Made by a program: the position numbers and the translations under genes
Source: Karalla daura
Lineage: Eukaryota; Chordata; Actinopteri; Chaetodontiformes; Leiognathidae
Direction: 5' to 3'
Assembly (NCBI GenBank): GCA_029224185.1
Contig: CM055189.1
Location: 28,395,457-28,459,456 of the forward strand
Length of the DNA stretch: 64,000 nt
Shown here: piece by piece, positions 9,975-24,700 of the stretch
How the letters are laid out: each line of letters begins with the position of its first letter
Numbering within the stretch: the stretch's first letter is position 1
Notes under the pieces: generated by a model
Database searches by the model: none
Told to the model about the DNA's origin: nothing
Seen by the model: only the letters and a program-made list of their open reading frames with translations

Positions 9975-12900
9975 GTGTCAGGGCATTCTGGAGACTCTCC
10001 CCTACGGCGTGACAGTGAACTCATATTCCAGATTGGGGAAAGCGTTGTCTCCATAGAGCCAAATGTTTATCACTTGGCCAATTTGGGTTTTCCCATAAGA
10101 ATGAATGGGAAAAACAGAACTCCACAAACAAACATTCACAACGTTGCCATACTTTGACTTTGAAACTTCATTTTCATTTCAAAAATTGAAGAATCTTGTG
10201 GTGTGTTTGTGTAGCGAGTTGCACGCTGATTGGTTGTATGGTTTTTCAGCAGCACCTCCTCTCGACGACCATGTGCTCAGGTACCTTCTCCATTGTCTCG
10301 TCTGCTGACATGGTAATACAAAGTGATGAGGCGTCCAGCTTCAATGCACCCCAGCAGATGGCACAGGCCCTGGGAGACTCCCAGAGTTTGAACGGGCCCC
10401 TTCAGCATTGGGCATGTCCAATCTCTTCTTAGCACCGGGCCGACATGCGGGATTGCTGAAAAATCAGCTCTCGTTTCGCTCTTTTCACACTGCTCCCAGC
10501 CACACCCTAAGCAGCAGACAAATTCTTTTTTCCAGTTTTGTAGGAACATTGGTGCTCTCTCATGCGGGGCAGGCCATTAACCCGTGCGCCTTGTGAAATT
10601 TAAACGACGAGCCTCATCGTAGGCCCAGTGCAGCCTTTTCTCTCCATAAGCCCCCATTCATTTTCCCACCGCTGCCATCAATGTTAAACGTTACACTACT
10701 CTTCGCGACTGTGGCCACAGTTCTCATAGTACACACACCAAATCGTGTCATGGCGTTCTGGAGACTCTCCCCTACGGCGTGACAGTGAGCTCATATTCCA
10801 GATTGGGGAAAGCGTTGTCTCTATAGAGCCAAATATTTATCACGTGGCCAATTTGGGTTTTCCCATAAGAATGAATGGGAAAAACAGAACTCCACATACA
10901 AACATTCGCAACGTTGCCATACTTTGACTTTGAAACTTCATTTTCATTTAAAAAATTGAAGAGTCTTGTGGTGTGTTTGTGTAGTGAGTTGCACGCTAAT
11001 TGGTTGTATGGTTTTTCAGCAGCACCTCCTCTCGACGACCATGTGCTCAGGTACCTGCTCCATTGTCTCGTCTGCTGACATGGTAATACAAAGTGATGAG
11101 GCGTCCAGCTTCAATGCACCCCAGCAGATGGCACAGGCCCTGGGAGACTCCCAGAGTTTGAAAGGCCCCCTCAGCATTGGGCATGTCCAATCTCCTCTTA
11201 GCACCGGGCCGACATGCGGGATCGCTGAAACATCAGCTCTCGTTTCGCTCTTTTCACGCTGCTCCCAGCCACACCCTAGGCAGCAGACAAATTCTTTTTT
11301 CCAGTTTTGTTGGAACATTGGTGCTCTCTCATGCGGGGTAGGCCATAAACCCGTGCGCCTTGTGAAATTTTAAATGACGAGCCTCGTCGTAGGCCCAGTG
11401 TAGCCTTTTCTCTCCATAAGCCCCCATTCATTTTCCCACCACTGCCATCAATGTTAAACGTTACACTACTCCTCGCGACTGTGGCCACCGTTCTCACAGT
11501 ACACACACCAAATCGTGTCAGGGCATTCTGGAGACTCTCCCCTACGGCGTGACAGTGAGCTCATATTCCAGATTGGGGAAAGCGTTGTCTCCATAGAGCC
11601 AAATGTTTATCACTTGGCCAATTTGGGTTTTCCCATAAGAATGAATGGGAAAAACAGAACTCCACAAACAAACATTCACAACGTTGCCATACTTTGACTT
11701 TGAAACTTCATTTTCATTTCAAAAATTGAAGAATCTTGTGGTGTGTTTGTGTAGCGAGTTGCACGCTGATTGGTTGTATGGTTTTTCAGCAGCACCTCCT
11801 CTCGACGACCATGTGCTCAGGTACCTTCTCCATTGTCTCGTCTGCTGACATGGTAATACAAAGTGATGAGGCGTCCAGCTTCAATGCACCCCAGCAGATG
11901 GCACAGGCCCTGGGAGACTCCCAGAGTTTGAAAGGCCCCCTCAGCATTGGGCATGTCCAATCTCCTCTTAGCACCAGGCCGACATGCGGGATCGCTGAAA
12001 CATCAGCTCTCGTTTCGCTCTTTTCACGCTGCTCCCAGCCACACCCTAGGCAGCAGACAAATTCTTTTTTCCAGTTTTGTAGGAACATTGGTGCTCTCTC
12101 ATGCGGGGCAGGCCATTAACCCGTGCGCCTTGTGAAATTTAAACGACGAGCCTCATCGTAGGCCCAGTGCAGCCTTTTCTCTCCATAAGCCCCCATTCAT
12201 TTTCCCACCGCTGCCATCAATGTTAAACGTTACACTACTCTTCGCGACTGTGGCCACAGTTCTCATAGTACACACACCAAATCGTGTCATGGCGTTCTGG
12301 AGACTCTCCCCTACGGCGTGACAGTGAGCTCATATTCCAGATTGGGGAAAGCGTTGTCTCTATAGAGCCAAATATTTATCACGTGGCCAATTTGGGTTTT
12401 CCCATAAGAATGAATGGGAAAAACAGAACTCCACATACAAACATTCGCAACGTTGCCATACTTTGACTTTGAAACTTCATTTTCATTTAAAAAATTGAAG
12501 AGTCTTGTGGTGTGTTTGTGTAGTGAGTTGCACGCTAATTGGTTGTATGGTTTTTCAGCAGCACCTCCTCTCGACGACCATGTGCTCAGGTACCTGCTCC
12601 ATTGTCTCGTCTGCTGACATGGTAATACAAAGTGATGAGGCGTCCAGCTTCAATGCACCCCAGCAGATGGCACAGGCCCTGGGAGACTCCCAGAGTTTGA
12701 AAGGCCCCCTCAGCATTGGGCATGTCCAATCTCCTCTTAGCACCGGGCCGACATGCGGGATCGCTGAAACATCAGCTCTCGTTTCGCTCTTTTCACGCTG
12801 CTCCCAGCCACACCCTAGGCAGCAGACAAATTCTTTTTTCCAGTTTTGTTGGAACTTTGGTGCTCTCTCATGCGGGGTAGGCCATAAACCCGTGCGCCTT

Positions 12901-13053
12901 GTGAAATTTTAAATGACGAGCCTCGTCGTAGGCCCAGTGCAGCCTTTTCTCTCCATAAGCCCCCATTCATTTTCCCACCGCTGCCATCAATGTTAAACGT
13001 TACACTACTCCTCGCGACTGTGGCCACAGTTCTCATAGTACACACACCAAATC
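9975..13053 (+). repeat. Dimeric higher-order repeat (1539-1540 bp), two copies
   Basis: The monomer pair from 9975 recurs from 11515. Both second monomers (10745 and 12284) carry the rare catggcgttctgg start variant, the gtctctatagagcc variant and the ccacatacaaac variant. Only scattered single-base differences separate the two copies, so the duplication is recent relative to the array. Confidence 0.75.
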
Positions 13054-14549
13054 GTGTCAGGGCATTCTGGAGACTCTCCCCGACAGCGTGACAGTGAGCT
13101 CATATTCCAGATTGGGGAAAGCCTTGTCTCCATAGAGCCAAAAATTTATCACGTGGCCAATTTGGCTTTTTCCCATAAGAATGAATGGGAAAAACAGAAC
13201 TCCACAAACATTCGCAACGTTGCCATACTTTGACTTTGAAACTTCATTTTATTTCAAAAATTGAAGATGCTTGTGGTGTGTTTGTGTAGCGAGTTGCACG
13301 CTGATAGGTTGTATGGTTTTTCAGCAGCACCTCTTCTCGACGACCATGTGCTCAGGTACCTTCTCCATTGTCTCGTCTGCTGACATGGTAATACAAAGTG
13401 ATGAGGCGTCCAGCTTCAATGCATCCCAACAGATGGCACAGGCCCTGGGAGACTCCCAGAGTTTGAAAGGACCCCCTCAGCATTGGGCATGTCCAATCTC
13501 TTCTGAGCACCGGGCCGACATGCGGGATCGCTGAAAAATCAGCTCTCGTTTCGCTCTTTTCACGCTGCTCCCAGCCACACCCTAAGCAGCAGACAAATTC
13601 TTTTTTCCAGTTTTGTAGGAACATTGGTGCTCTCTCATGCGGGGTAGGCCATAAACCAGTGCGCCTTGTGAAATTTAAACGACGAGCCTCATCGTAAGCC
13701 CAGTGCAGCCTTTTCTCTCCATAAGCCCCCATTCATTGTCCCACCGCTGCCATCAATGTTAAAAGTTACACTACTCCTCGCGACTGTGGCCACAGTTCTC
13801 ACAGTACACACACCAAATCGTGTCAGGGCGTTCTGGAGACTCTCCCCTACGGCGTGACAGTGAGCTCATATTCCAGATTTGGGAAAGCGTTGTCTCCATA
13901 GAGCCAAATGTTTATCACTTGGCCAATTTGGGTTTTCCCATAAGAATGAATGGGTAAAACAGAACTCCACAAACAAACATTCGCAACCTTGCCATACTTT
14001 GACTTTGAAACTTCATTTTCATTTCAAAAACTGAAGAATCTTGTGGTGTGTTTGTGTAGCGAGTTGCACGCTGATAGGTTGTATGGTTTTTCAGCAGCAC
14101 CTCCTCTCGACGACCATGTGCTCAGGTCCCTGCTCCATTGTCTCGTCTGCTGACATGGTAATACAAAGTGATGAGGCGTCCAGCTTCAATGCACCCCAGC
14201 AGATGGCACAGGCCCTGGGAGACTCCCAGAGTTTGAAAGGCCCCCTCAGCATTGGGCATGTCCAATCTCTTCTTAGCACCGGGCCGACATGCGGGATCGC
14301 TGAAACATCAGCTCTCGTTTCGCTCTTTTCACGCTGCTCCCAGCCACACCCTAGGCAGCAGACAAATTATTTTTTCCAGTTTTGTAGGAACATTGGTGCT
14401 CTCTCATGCGGGGTTGGCCATTAACCCGTGCGCCTTGTGAAATTTTAAATGACGAGCCTCGTCGTCGGCCCAGTGCAGCCTTTTCTCTCCATAAGCCCCC
14501 ATTCATTGTCCCACCGCTGCCATCAATTTTAAACGTTACACTACTCCTC

Positions 14550-17500
14550 GTGACTGTGGCCACAGTTTTCATAGTACACACACCAAATCGTGTCAGGGCG
14601 TTCTGGAGACTCTCCCCTACGGCTTGACAGTGAGCTCATATTCCAGATTGGGGAAAGCGTTGTCTCCATAGAGCCAAATATTTATCACGTGGCCAATTTG
14701 GGTTTTCCCATAAGAATGAATGGGAAAAACAGAACTCCACAAACAAACATTCGCAACGTTGCCATACTTTGACTTTGAAACTTCATTTTCATTTAAAAAA
14801 TTGAAGAAGCTTGTGTTGTGTTTGTGTAGCGAGTTGCACGCTGATAGGTTGTATGGTTTTTCAGTAGCACCTCTTCTCGACGACCATGAGCTCAGGTACC
14901 TTCTCCATTGTCTCGTCTGCTGACATGGTAATACAAAGTGATGAGGCGTCCAGCTTCAATGCACCCCAGCAGATGGCACAGGCCCTGGGAGACTCCCAGA
15001 GTTTGAAAGGGCCCCCTCAGCATTGGGCATGTCCAATCTCGTCTTAGCACCGGGCTGACATGCGGGATCGCTGAAAAATCAGCTCTCGTTTCGCTCTTTT
15101 CACGCTGCTCCCAGCCACACCCTAAGGAGCAGAAAATTTTTCTTTCCAGTTTTGTAGGAACATTGGTGCTCTCTCATGCGGGGTAGGCCATAAAGCCGTG
15201 CGCCTTGTGAAATTTAAACGACGAGCCTCATCGTAAGCCCAGTGCAGCCTTTTCTCTCCATAAGCCCCCATTCATTGTCCCACCACTGCCATCAATGTTA
15301 AACGTTACACTACTCCTCGCGACTGTGGCCACAGTTCTCACAGTACACACACCAAATCGTGTCAGGGCATTCTGGAGACTCTCCCCTACGGCGTGACAGT
15401 GAGCTCATATTCCAGATTGGGGAAAGCGTTGTCTCCATAGAGCCAAATGTTTATCACTTGGCCAATTTGGGTTTTCCCATAAGAATGAATGGGTAAAACA
15501 GAACTCCACAAACAAACATTCGCAACGTTGCCATACTTTGACTTTGAAACTTCATTTTCATTTCAAAAACTGAAGAATCTTGTGGTGTGTTTGTGTAGCG
15601 AGTTGCACGCTGATAGGTTGTATGGTTTTTCAGCAGCACCTCCTCTCGACGACCATGTGCTCAGGTACCTTCTCCATTGTCTCGTCTGCTGACATGGTAA
15701 TACAAAGTGATGAGGCGTCCAGCTTCAATGCACCCCAGCAGATGGCACAGGCCCTGGGAGACTCCCAGAGTTTGAAAGGGCCCCTTCAGCATTGGGCATG
15801 TCCAATCTCTTCTTAGCACCGGGCCGACATGCGGGATTGCTGAAAAATCAGCTCTCGTTTCGCTCTTTTCACACTGCTCCCAGCCACACCCTAAGCAGCA
15901 GACAAATTCTTTTTTTGCAGTTTTGTAGGAACATTGGTGCTCTCTCATGCGGGGCAGGCCATTAACCCGTGCGCCTTTTGAAATTTAAACGACGAGCCTC
16001 GTCGTAGGCCCAGTGCAGCCTTTTCTCTCCATAAGCCCCCATTCATTTTCCCACCGCTGCCATCAATGTCAAACGTTACACTACTCTTCGCGACTGTGGC
16101 CACAGTTCTCATAGTACACACACCAAATCGTGTCAGGGCGTTCTGGAGACTCTCCCCTACGGCATGACAGTGAGCTCATATTCCAGATTGGGGAAAGCAT
16201 TGTCTCCATACAGCCAAAAATTTATCACGTGGCCAATTTGGCTTTTTCCCATAAGAATGAATGGGAAAAACAGAACTCCACAAACATTCGCAACGTTGCC
16301 ATACTTTGACTTTGAAACTTCATTTTATTTCAAAAATTGAAGATGCTTGTGGTGTGTTTGTGTAGCGAGTTGCACGCTGATAGGTTGTATGGTTTTTCAG
16401 CAGCACCTCTTCTCGACGACCATGTGCTCAGGTACCTTCTCCATTGTCTCGTCTGCTGACATGGTAATACAAAGTGATGAGGCGTCCAGCTTCAATGCAT
16501 CCCAACAGATGGCACAGGCCCTGGGAGACTCCCAGAGTTTGAAAGGACCCCCTCAGCATTGGGCATGTCCAATCTCTTCTGAGCACCGGGCCGACATGCG
16601 GGATCGCTGCAAAATCAGCTCTCGTTTCGCTCTTTTCACGCTGCTCCCAGCCACACCCTAAGCAGCAGACAAATTCTTTTTTCCAGTTTTGTAGGAACAT
16701 TGGTGCTCTCTCATGCGGGGTAGGCCATAAACCAGTGCGCCTTGTGAAATTTAAACGACGAGCCTCATCGTAAGCCCAGTGCAGCCTTTTCTCTCCATAA
16801 GCCCCCATTCATTGTCCCACCGCTGCCATCAATGTTAAACGTTACACTACTCCTCGCGACTGTGGCCACAGTTCTCACAGTACACACACCAAATCGTGTC
16901 AGGGCATTCTGGAGACTCTCCCCTACGGCGTGACAGTGAGCTCATATTCCAGATTGGGGAAAGCGTTGTCTCCATAGAGCCAAATGTTTATCACTTGGCC
17001 AATTTGGGTTTTCCCATAAGAATGAATGGGAAAAACAGAACTCCACAAACAAACATTCACAACGTTGCCATACTTTGACTTTGAAACTTCATTTTCATTT
17101 CAAAAATTGAAGAATCTTGTGGTGTGTTTGTGTAGCGAGTTGCACGCTGATTGGTTGTATGGTTTTTCAGCAGCACCTCCTCTCGACGACCATGTGCTCA
17201 GGTACCTTCTCCATTGTCTCGTCTGCTGACATGGTAATACAAAGTGATGAGGCGTCCAGCTTCAATGCACCCCAGCAGATGGCACAGGCCCTGGGAGACT
17301 CCCAGAGTTTGAAAGGGCCCCTTCAGCATTGGGCATGTCCAATCTCTTCTTAGCACCGGGCCGACATGCGGGATTGCTGAAAAATCAGCTCTCGTTTCGC
17401 TCTTTTCACACTGCTCCCAGCCACACCCTAAGCAGCAGACAAATTCTTTTTTTGCAGTTTTGTAGGAACATTGGTGCTCTCTCATGCGGGGCAGGCCATT

Positions 17501-18716
17501 AACCCGTGCGCCTTGTGAAATTTAAACGACGAGCCTCATCGTAGGCCCAGTGCAGCCTTTTCTCTCCATAAGCCCCCATTCATTTTCCCACCGCTGCCAT
17601 CAATGTTAAACGTTACACTACTCCTCGTGACTGTGGCCACAGTTTTCATAGTACACACACCAAATCGTGTCAGGGCGTTCTGGAGACTCTCCCCTACGGC
17701 TTGACAGTGAGCTCATATTCCAGATTGGGGAAAGCGTTGTCTCCATAGAGCCAAATATTTATCACTTGGCCAATTTGGGTTTTCCCATAAGAATGAATGG
17801 GAAAAACAGAACTCCACAAACAAACATTCGCAACGTTGCCATACTTTGACTTTGAAACTTCATTTTCATTTAAAAAATTGAAGAAGCTTGTGTTGTGTTT
17901 GTGTAGCGAGTTGCACGCTGATAGGTTGTATGGTTTTTCAGTAGCACCTCTTCTCGACGACCATGAGCTCAGGTACCTTCTCCATTGTCTCGTCTGCTGA
18001 CATGGTAATACAAAGTGATGAGGCGTCCAGCTTCAATGCACCCCAGCAGATGGCACAGGCCCTGGGAGACTCCCAGAGTTTGAAAGGGCCCCCTCAGCAT
18101 TGGGCATGTCCAATCTCGTCTTAGCACCGGGCTGACATGCGGGATCGCTGAAAAATCAGCTCTCGTTTCGCTCTTTTCACGCTGCTCCCAGCCACACCCT
18201 AAGGAGCAGAAAATTTTTCTTTCCAGTTTTGTAGGAACATTGGTGCTCTCTCATGCGGGGTAGGCCATAAAGCCGTGCGCCTTGTGAAATTTAAACGACG
18301 AGCCTCATCGTAAGCCCAGTGCAGCCTTTTCTCTCCAGAAGCCCCCATTCATTGTCCCACCACTGCCATCAATGTTAAACGTTACACTACTCCTCGCGAC
18401 TGTGGCCACAGTTCTCACAGTACACACACCAAATCGTGTCAGGGCATTCTGGAGACTCTCCCCTACGGCGTGACAGTGAGCTCATATTCCAGATTGGGGA
18501 AAGCGTTGTCTCCATAGAGCCAAATGTTTATCACTTGGCCAATTTGGGTTTTCCCATAAGAATGAATGGGTAAAACAGAACTCCACAAACAAACATTCGC
18601 AACGTTGCCATACTTTGACTTTGAAACTTCATTTTCATTTCAAAAACTGAAGAATCTTGTGGTGTGTTTGTGTAGCGAGTTGCACGCTGATAGGTTGTAT
18701 GGTTTTTCAGCAGCAC
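14550..18716 (+). repeat. Four-monomer period (3077 bp) block
   Basis: The stretch 14550-15640 matches 17627-18716 at offset 3077. Shared variants are ctacggcttgacagtgag, catttaaaaaattgaagaagc, ttttcagtagcacc and cgtcttagcaccgggctgac. A short-monomer subtype with a 4-bp and a 1-bp deletion (starts 13054 and 16130, 766 bp each) shows nearly the same spacing (3076). Confidence 0.65.
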
Positions 18717-21700
18717 CTCTTCTCGACGACCATGTGCTCAGGTACCTTCTCCATTGTCTCGTCTGCTGACATGGTAATACAAAGTGATGAGGCGTCCAGC
18801 TTCAATGCATCCCAACAGATGGCACAGGCCCTGGGAACTCCCAGAGTTTGAAAGGACCCCCTCAGCATTGGGCATGTCCAATCTCTTCTGAGCACCGGGC
18901 CGAAATGCGGGATCGCTGCAAAATCAGCTCTCGTTTCGCTCTTTTCACGCTGCTCCCAGCCACACCCTAAGCAGCAGACAAATTCTTTTTTCCAGTTTTG
19001 TAGGAACATTGGTGCTCTCTCATGCGGGGTAGGCCATAAACCCGTGCGCCTTGTGAAATTTTAAATGACAAGCCTCGTCGTAGGCCCAGTGCAGCCTTTT
19101 CTCTCCATAAGCCCCCATTCATTGTCCCACCGCTGCCATCAATGTTAAACGTTACACTACTCCTCGCGACTGTGGCCACAGTTCTCATAGTACACACACC
19201 AAATCGTGTCAGGGCGTTCTGGAGACTCTCCCCTACGGCATGACAGTGAGCTCATATTCCAGATTGGGGAAAGCATTGTCTCCATAGAGCCAAATGTTCA
19301 TCACGTGGCCAATTTGGCTTTTTCCTATAAGAATGAATGGGAACAACAGAACTCCACAAACGAACATTCACAACCTTGCCATACTTTGACTTTGAAACTT
19401 CATTTTCATTTCAAAAACTGAAGAATCTTGTGGTGTGTTTGTGTAGCGAGTTGCACGCTGATAGGTTGCTTGGCTTTTCAGCAGCACCTCTTCTCGACGA
19501 CCATGTGCTCAGGTCCCTGCTCCAATGTCTCCTCTGCTGACATGGTAATACAAAGTGATGAGGCGTCCAGCTTCAATGCACCCCAGCAGATGGCACAGGC
19601 CCTGGGAGACTCCCAGAGTTTGAAAGGACCCCCTCAGCATTGGGCATGTCCAATCTCTTCTGAGCCCCGGGCCGACATGCGGGATCGCTGAAAAATCAGC
19701 TCTCGTTTCGCTCTTTTCACGCTGCTCCCAGCCACACCCTAAGCAGCAGACAAATTCTTTTTTCCAGTTTTGTAGGAACATTGGTGCTCTCTCATGCGGG
19801 GTTGGCCATAAACCCGTGCGCCTTGTGAAATTTTAAATGACGAGCCTCGTCGTAAGCCCAGTGCAGCCTTTTCTCTCCATAAGCCCCCATTCATTGTCCC
19901 ACCGCTGCCATCAATGTTAAACGTTACACTACTCCTCGTGACTGTGGCCACAGTTTTCATAGTACACACACCAAATCGTGTCAGGGCGTTCTGGAGACTC
20001 TCCCCTACGGCTTGACAGTGAGCTCATATTCCAGATTGGGGAAAGCGTTGTCTCCATAGAGCCAAATATTTATCACGTGGCCAATTTGGGTTTTCCCATA
20101 AGAATGAATGGGAAAAACAGAACTCCACAAACAAACATTCGCAACGTTGCCATACTTTGACTTTGAAACTTCATTTTCATTTAAAAAATTGAAGAAGCTT
20201 GTGTTGTGTTTGTGTAGCGAGTTGCACGCTGATAGGTTGTATGGTTTTTCAGTAGCACCTCTTCTCGACGACCATGAGCTCAGGTACCTTCTCCATTGTC
20301 TCGTCTGCTGACATGGTAATACAAAGTGATGAGGCGTCCAGCTTCAATGCACCCCAGCAGATGGCACAGGCCCTGGGAGACTCCCAGAGTTTGAAAGGGC
20401 CCCCTCAGCATTGGGCATGTCCAATCTCGTCTTAGCACCGGGCTGACATGCGGGATCGCTGAAAAATCAGCTCTCGTTTCGCTCTTTTCACGCTGCTCCC
20501 AGCCACACCCTAAGGAGCAGAAAATTTTTCTTTCCAGTTTTGTAGGAACATTGGTGCTCTCTCATGCGGGGTAGGCCATAAAGCCGTGCGCCTTGTGAAA
20601 TTTAAACGACGAGCCTCATCGTAAGCCCAGTGCAGCCTTTCCTCTCCAGAAGCCCCCATTCATTGTCCCACCACTGCCATCAATGTTAAACGTTACACTA
20701 CTCCTCGCGACTGTGGCCACAGTTCTCACAGTACACACACCAAATCGTGTCAGGGCATTCTGGAGACTCTCCCCTACGGCGTGACAGTGAGCTCATATTC
20801 CAGATTGGGGAAAGCGTTGTCTCCATAGAGCCAAATGTTTATCACTTGGCCAATTTGGGTTTTCCCATAAAAATGAATGGGTAAAACAGAACTCCACAAA
20901 CAAACATTCGCAACGTTGCCATACTTTGACTTTGAAACTTCATTTTCATTTCAAAAACTGAAGAATCTTGTGGTGTGTTTGTGTAGCGAGTTGCACGCTG
21001 ATAGGTTGTATGGTTTTTCAGCAGCACCTCCTCTCGACGACCATGTGCTCAGGTACCTTCTCCATTGTCTCGTCTGCTGACATGGTAATACAAAGTGATG
21101 AGGCGTCCAGCTTCAATGCACCCCAGCAGATGGCACAGGCCCTGGGAGACTCCCAGAGTTTGAAAGGGCCCCTTCAGCATTGGGCATGTCCAATCTCTTC
21201 TTAGCACCGGGCCGACATGCGGGATTGCTGAAAAATCAGCTCTCGTTTCGCTCTTTTCACACTGCTCCCAGCCACACCCTAAGCAGCAGACAAATTATTT
21301 TTTTGCAGTTTTGTAGGAACATTGGTGCTCTCTCATGCGGGGCAGGCCATTAACCCGTGCGCCTTGTGAAATTTAAACGACGAGCCTCGTCGTAGGCCCA
21401 GTGCAGCCTTTTCTCTCCATAAGCCCCCATTCATTTTCCCACCGCTGCCATCAATGTCAAACGTTACACTACTCCTCGCGACTGTGGCCACAGTTCTCAT
21501 AGTACACACACCAAATCGTGTCAGGGCATTCTGGAGACTCTCCCCGACAGCGTGACAGTGAGCTCATATTCCAGATTGGGGAAAGCGTTGTCTCCATAGA
21601 GCCAAATGTTTATCACTTGGCCAATATGGGTTTTCCCATAAGAATGAATGGGAAAAAAAGAACTCCACAAACAAACATTCGCAACGTTGCCATACTTTGA

Positions 21701-24700
21701 CTTTGAAACTTCATTTTCATTTCAAAAATTGAAAAGTCTTGTGGTGTGTTTGTGTAGTGAGTTGCACGCTGATTGGTTGTATGGTTTTTCAGCAGCACCT
21801 CTTCTCGACGACCATGTGCTCAGGTACCTTCTCCATTGTCTCGTCTGCTGACATGGTAATACAAAGTGATGAGGCGTCCAGCTTCAATGCATCCCAACAG
21901 ATGGAACAGGCCATGGGAGACTCCCAGAGTTTGAAAGGACCCCCTCAGCATTGGGCATGTCCAATCTCTTCTGAGCACCGGGCCGACATGCGGGATCGCT
22001 GCAAAATCAGCTCTCGTTTCGCTCTTTTCACGCTTCTCCCAGCCACACCCTAAGCAGCAGACAAATTATTTTTTCCAGTTTTGTAGGAACATTGGTGCTC
22101 TCTCATGCGGGGTTGGCCATTAACCCGTGCGCCTTGTGAAATTTTAAATGACGAGCCTCGTCGTCGGCCCAGTGCAGCCTTTTCTCTCCATAAGCCCCCA
22201 TTCATTGTCCCACCGCTGCCATCAATGTTAAACGTTACACTACTCCTCGCGACTGTGGCCACAGTTTTCAAAGTACACACACCAAATCGTGTCAGGGCGT
22301 TCTGGAGACTCTCCCCTACGGCGTGACAGTGAGCTCATATTCCAGATTGGGGAAAGCGTTGTCTCCATAGAGCCAAATATTTATCACGTGGCCAATTTGG
22401 GTTTTCCCATAAGAATGAATGGGAAAAACAGAACTCCACAAACAAACATTCGCAACGTTGCCATACTTTGACTTTGAAACTTCATTTTCATTTTAAAAAT
22501 TGAAGAGTCTTGTGGTGTGTTTGTGTAGCGAGTTGCACGCTGATAGGTTGTTTGGTTTTTCAGTAGCACCTCTTCTCGACGACCATGAGCTCAGGTACCT
22601 TCTCCATTGTCTCGTCTGCTGACATGGTAATACAAAGTGATGAGGCGTCCAGCTTCAATGCACCCCAGCAGATGGCACAGGCCCTGGGTGACTCCCAGAG
22701 TTTGAAAGGGCCCCCTCAGCATTGGGCATGTCCAATCTCGTCTTAGCACCGGGCTGACATGCGGGATCGCTGAAAAATCAGCTCTCGTTTCGCTCTTTTC
22801 ACGCTGCTCCCAGCCACACCCTAAGGAGCAGAAAATTTTTCTTTCCAGTTTTGTAGGAACATTGGTGCTCTCTCATGCGGGGTAGGCCATAAAGCCGTGC
22901 GCCTTGTGAAATTTAAACGACGAGCCTCATCGTAAGCCCAGTGCAGCCTTTTCTCTCCAGAAGCCCCCATTCATTGTCCCACCACTGCCATCAATGTTAA
23001 ACGTTACACTACTCCTCGCGACTGTGGCCACAGTTCTCACAGTACACACACCAAATCGTGTCAGGGCATTCTGGAGACTCTCCCCTACGGCGTGACAGTG
23101 AGCTCATATTCCAGATTGGGGAAAGCGTTGTCTCCATAGAGCCAAATGTTTATCACTTGGCCAATTTGGGTTTTCCCATAAGAATGAATGGGTAAAACAG
23201 AACTCCACAAACAAACATTCGCAACGTTGCCATACTTTGACTTTGAAACTTCATTTTCATTTCAAAAACTGAAGAATCTTGTGGTGTGTTTGTGTAGCGA
23301 GTTGCACGCTGATAGGTTGTATGGTTTTTCAGCAGCACCTCCTCTCGACGACCATGTGCTCAGGTACCTTCTCCATTGTCTCGTCTGCTGACATGGTAAT
23401 ACAAAGTGATGAGGCGTCCAGCTTCAATGCACCCCAGCAGATGGCACAGGCCCTGGGAGACTCCCAGAGTTTGAAAGGGCCCCTTCAGCATTGGGCATGT
23501 CCAATCTCTTCTTAGCACCGGGCCGACATGCGGGATTGCTGAAAAATCAGCTCTCGTTTCGCTCTTTTCACACTGCTCCCAGCCACACCCTAAGCAGCAG
23601 ACAAATTCTTTTTTTGCAGTTTTGTAGGAACATTGGTGCTCTCTCATGCGGGGCAGGCCATTAACCCGTGCGCCTTGTGAAATTTAAACGACGAGCCTCG
23701 TCGTAGGCCCAGTGCAGCCTTTTCTCTCCATAAGCCCCCATTCATTTTCCCACCGCTGCCATCAATGTCAAACGTTACACTACTCCTCGCGACTGTGGCC
23801 ACAGTTCTCATAGTACACACACCAAATCGTGTCAGGGCATTCTGGAGACTCTCCCCGACAGCGTGACAGTGAGCTCATATTCCAGATTGGGGAAAGCGTT
23901 GTCTCCATAGAGCCAAATGTTTATCACTTGGCCAATATGGGTTTTCCCATAAGAATGAATGGGAAAAAAAGAACTCCACAAACAAACATTCGCAACGTTG
24001 CCATACTTTGACTTTGAAACTTCATTTTCATTTCAAAAATTGAAAAGTCTTGTGGTGTGTTTGTGTAGTGAGTTGCACGCTGATTGGTTGTATGGTTTTT
24101 CAGCAGCACCTCTTCTCGACGACCATGTGCTCAGGTACCTTCTCCATTGTCTCGTCTGCTGACATGGTAATACAAAGTGATGAGGCGTCCAGCTTCAATG
24201 CATCCCAACAGATGGCACAGGCCCTGGGAACTCCCAGAGTTTGAAAGGACCCCCTCAGCATTGGGCATGTCCAATCTCTTCTGAGCACCGGGCCGAAATG
24301 CGGGATCGCTGCAAAATCAGCTCTCGTTTCGCTCTTTTCACGCTGCTCCCAGCCACACCCTAAGCAGCAGACAAATTCTTTTTTCCAGTTTTGTAGGAAC
24401 ATTGGTGCTCTCTCATGCGGGGTAGGCCATAAACCCGTGCGCCTTGTGAAATTTTAAATGACAAGCCTCGTCGTAGGCCCAGTGCAGCCTTTTCTCTCCA
24501 TAAGCCCCCATTCATTGTCCCACCGCTGCCATCAATGTTAAACGTTACACTACTCCTCGCGACTGTGGCCACAGTTCTCATAGTACACACACCAAATCGT
24601 GTCAGGGCGTTCTGGAGACTCTCCCCTACGGCATGACAGTGAGCTCATATTCCAGATTGGGGAAAGCATTGTCTCCATAGAGCCAAATGTTCATCACGTG

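Noticed and set aside
12505..12912. Plus-strand frames of up to 135 codons in satellite monomers
   Set aside because: They recur with each monomer, are broken at different places in different copies, often rely on non-ATG starts and show no domain. The ~770-bp unit is generally not a multiple of three, so no frame continues between units.
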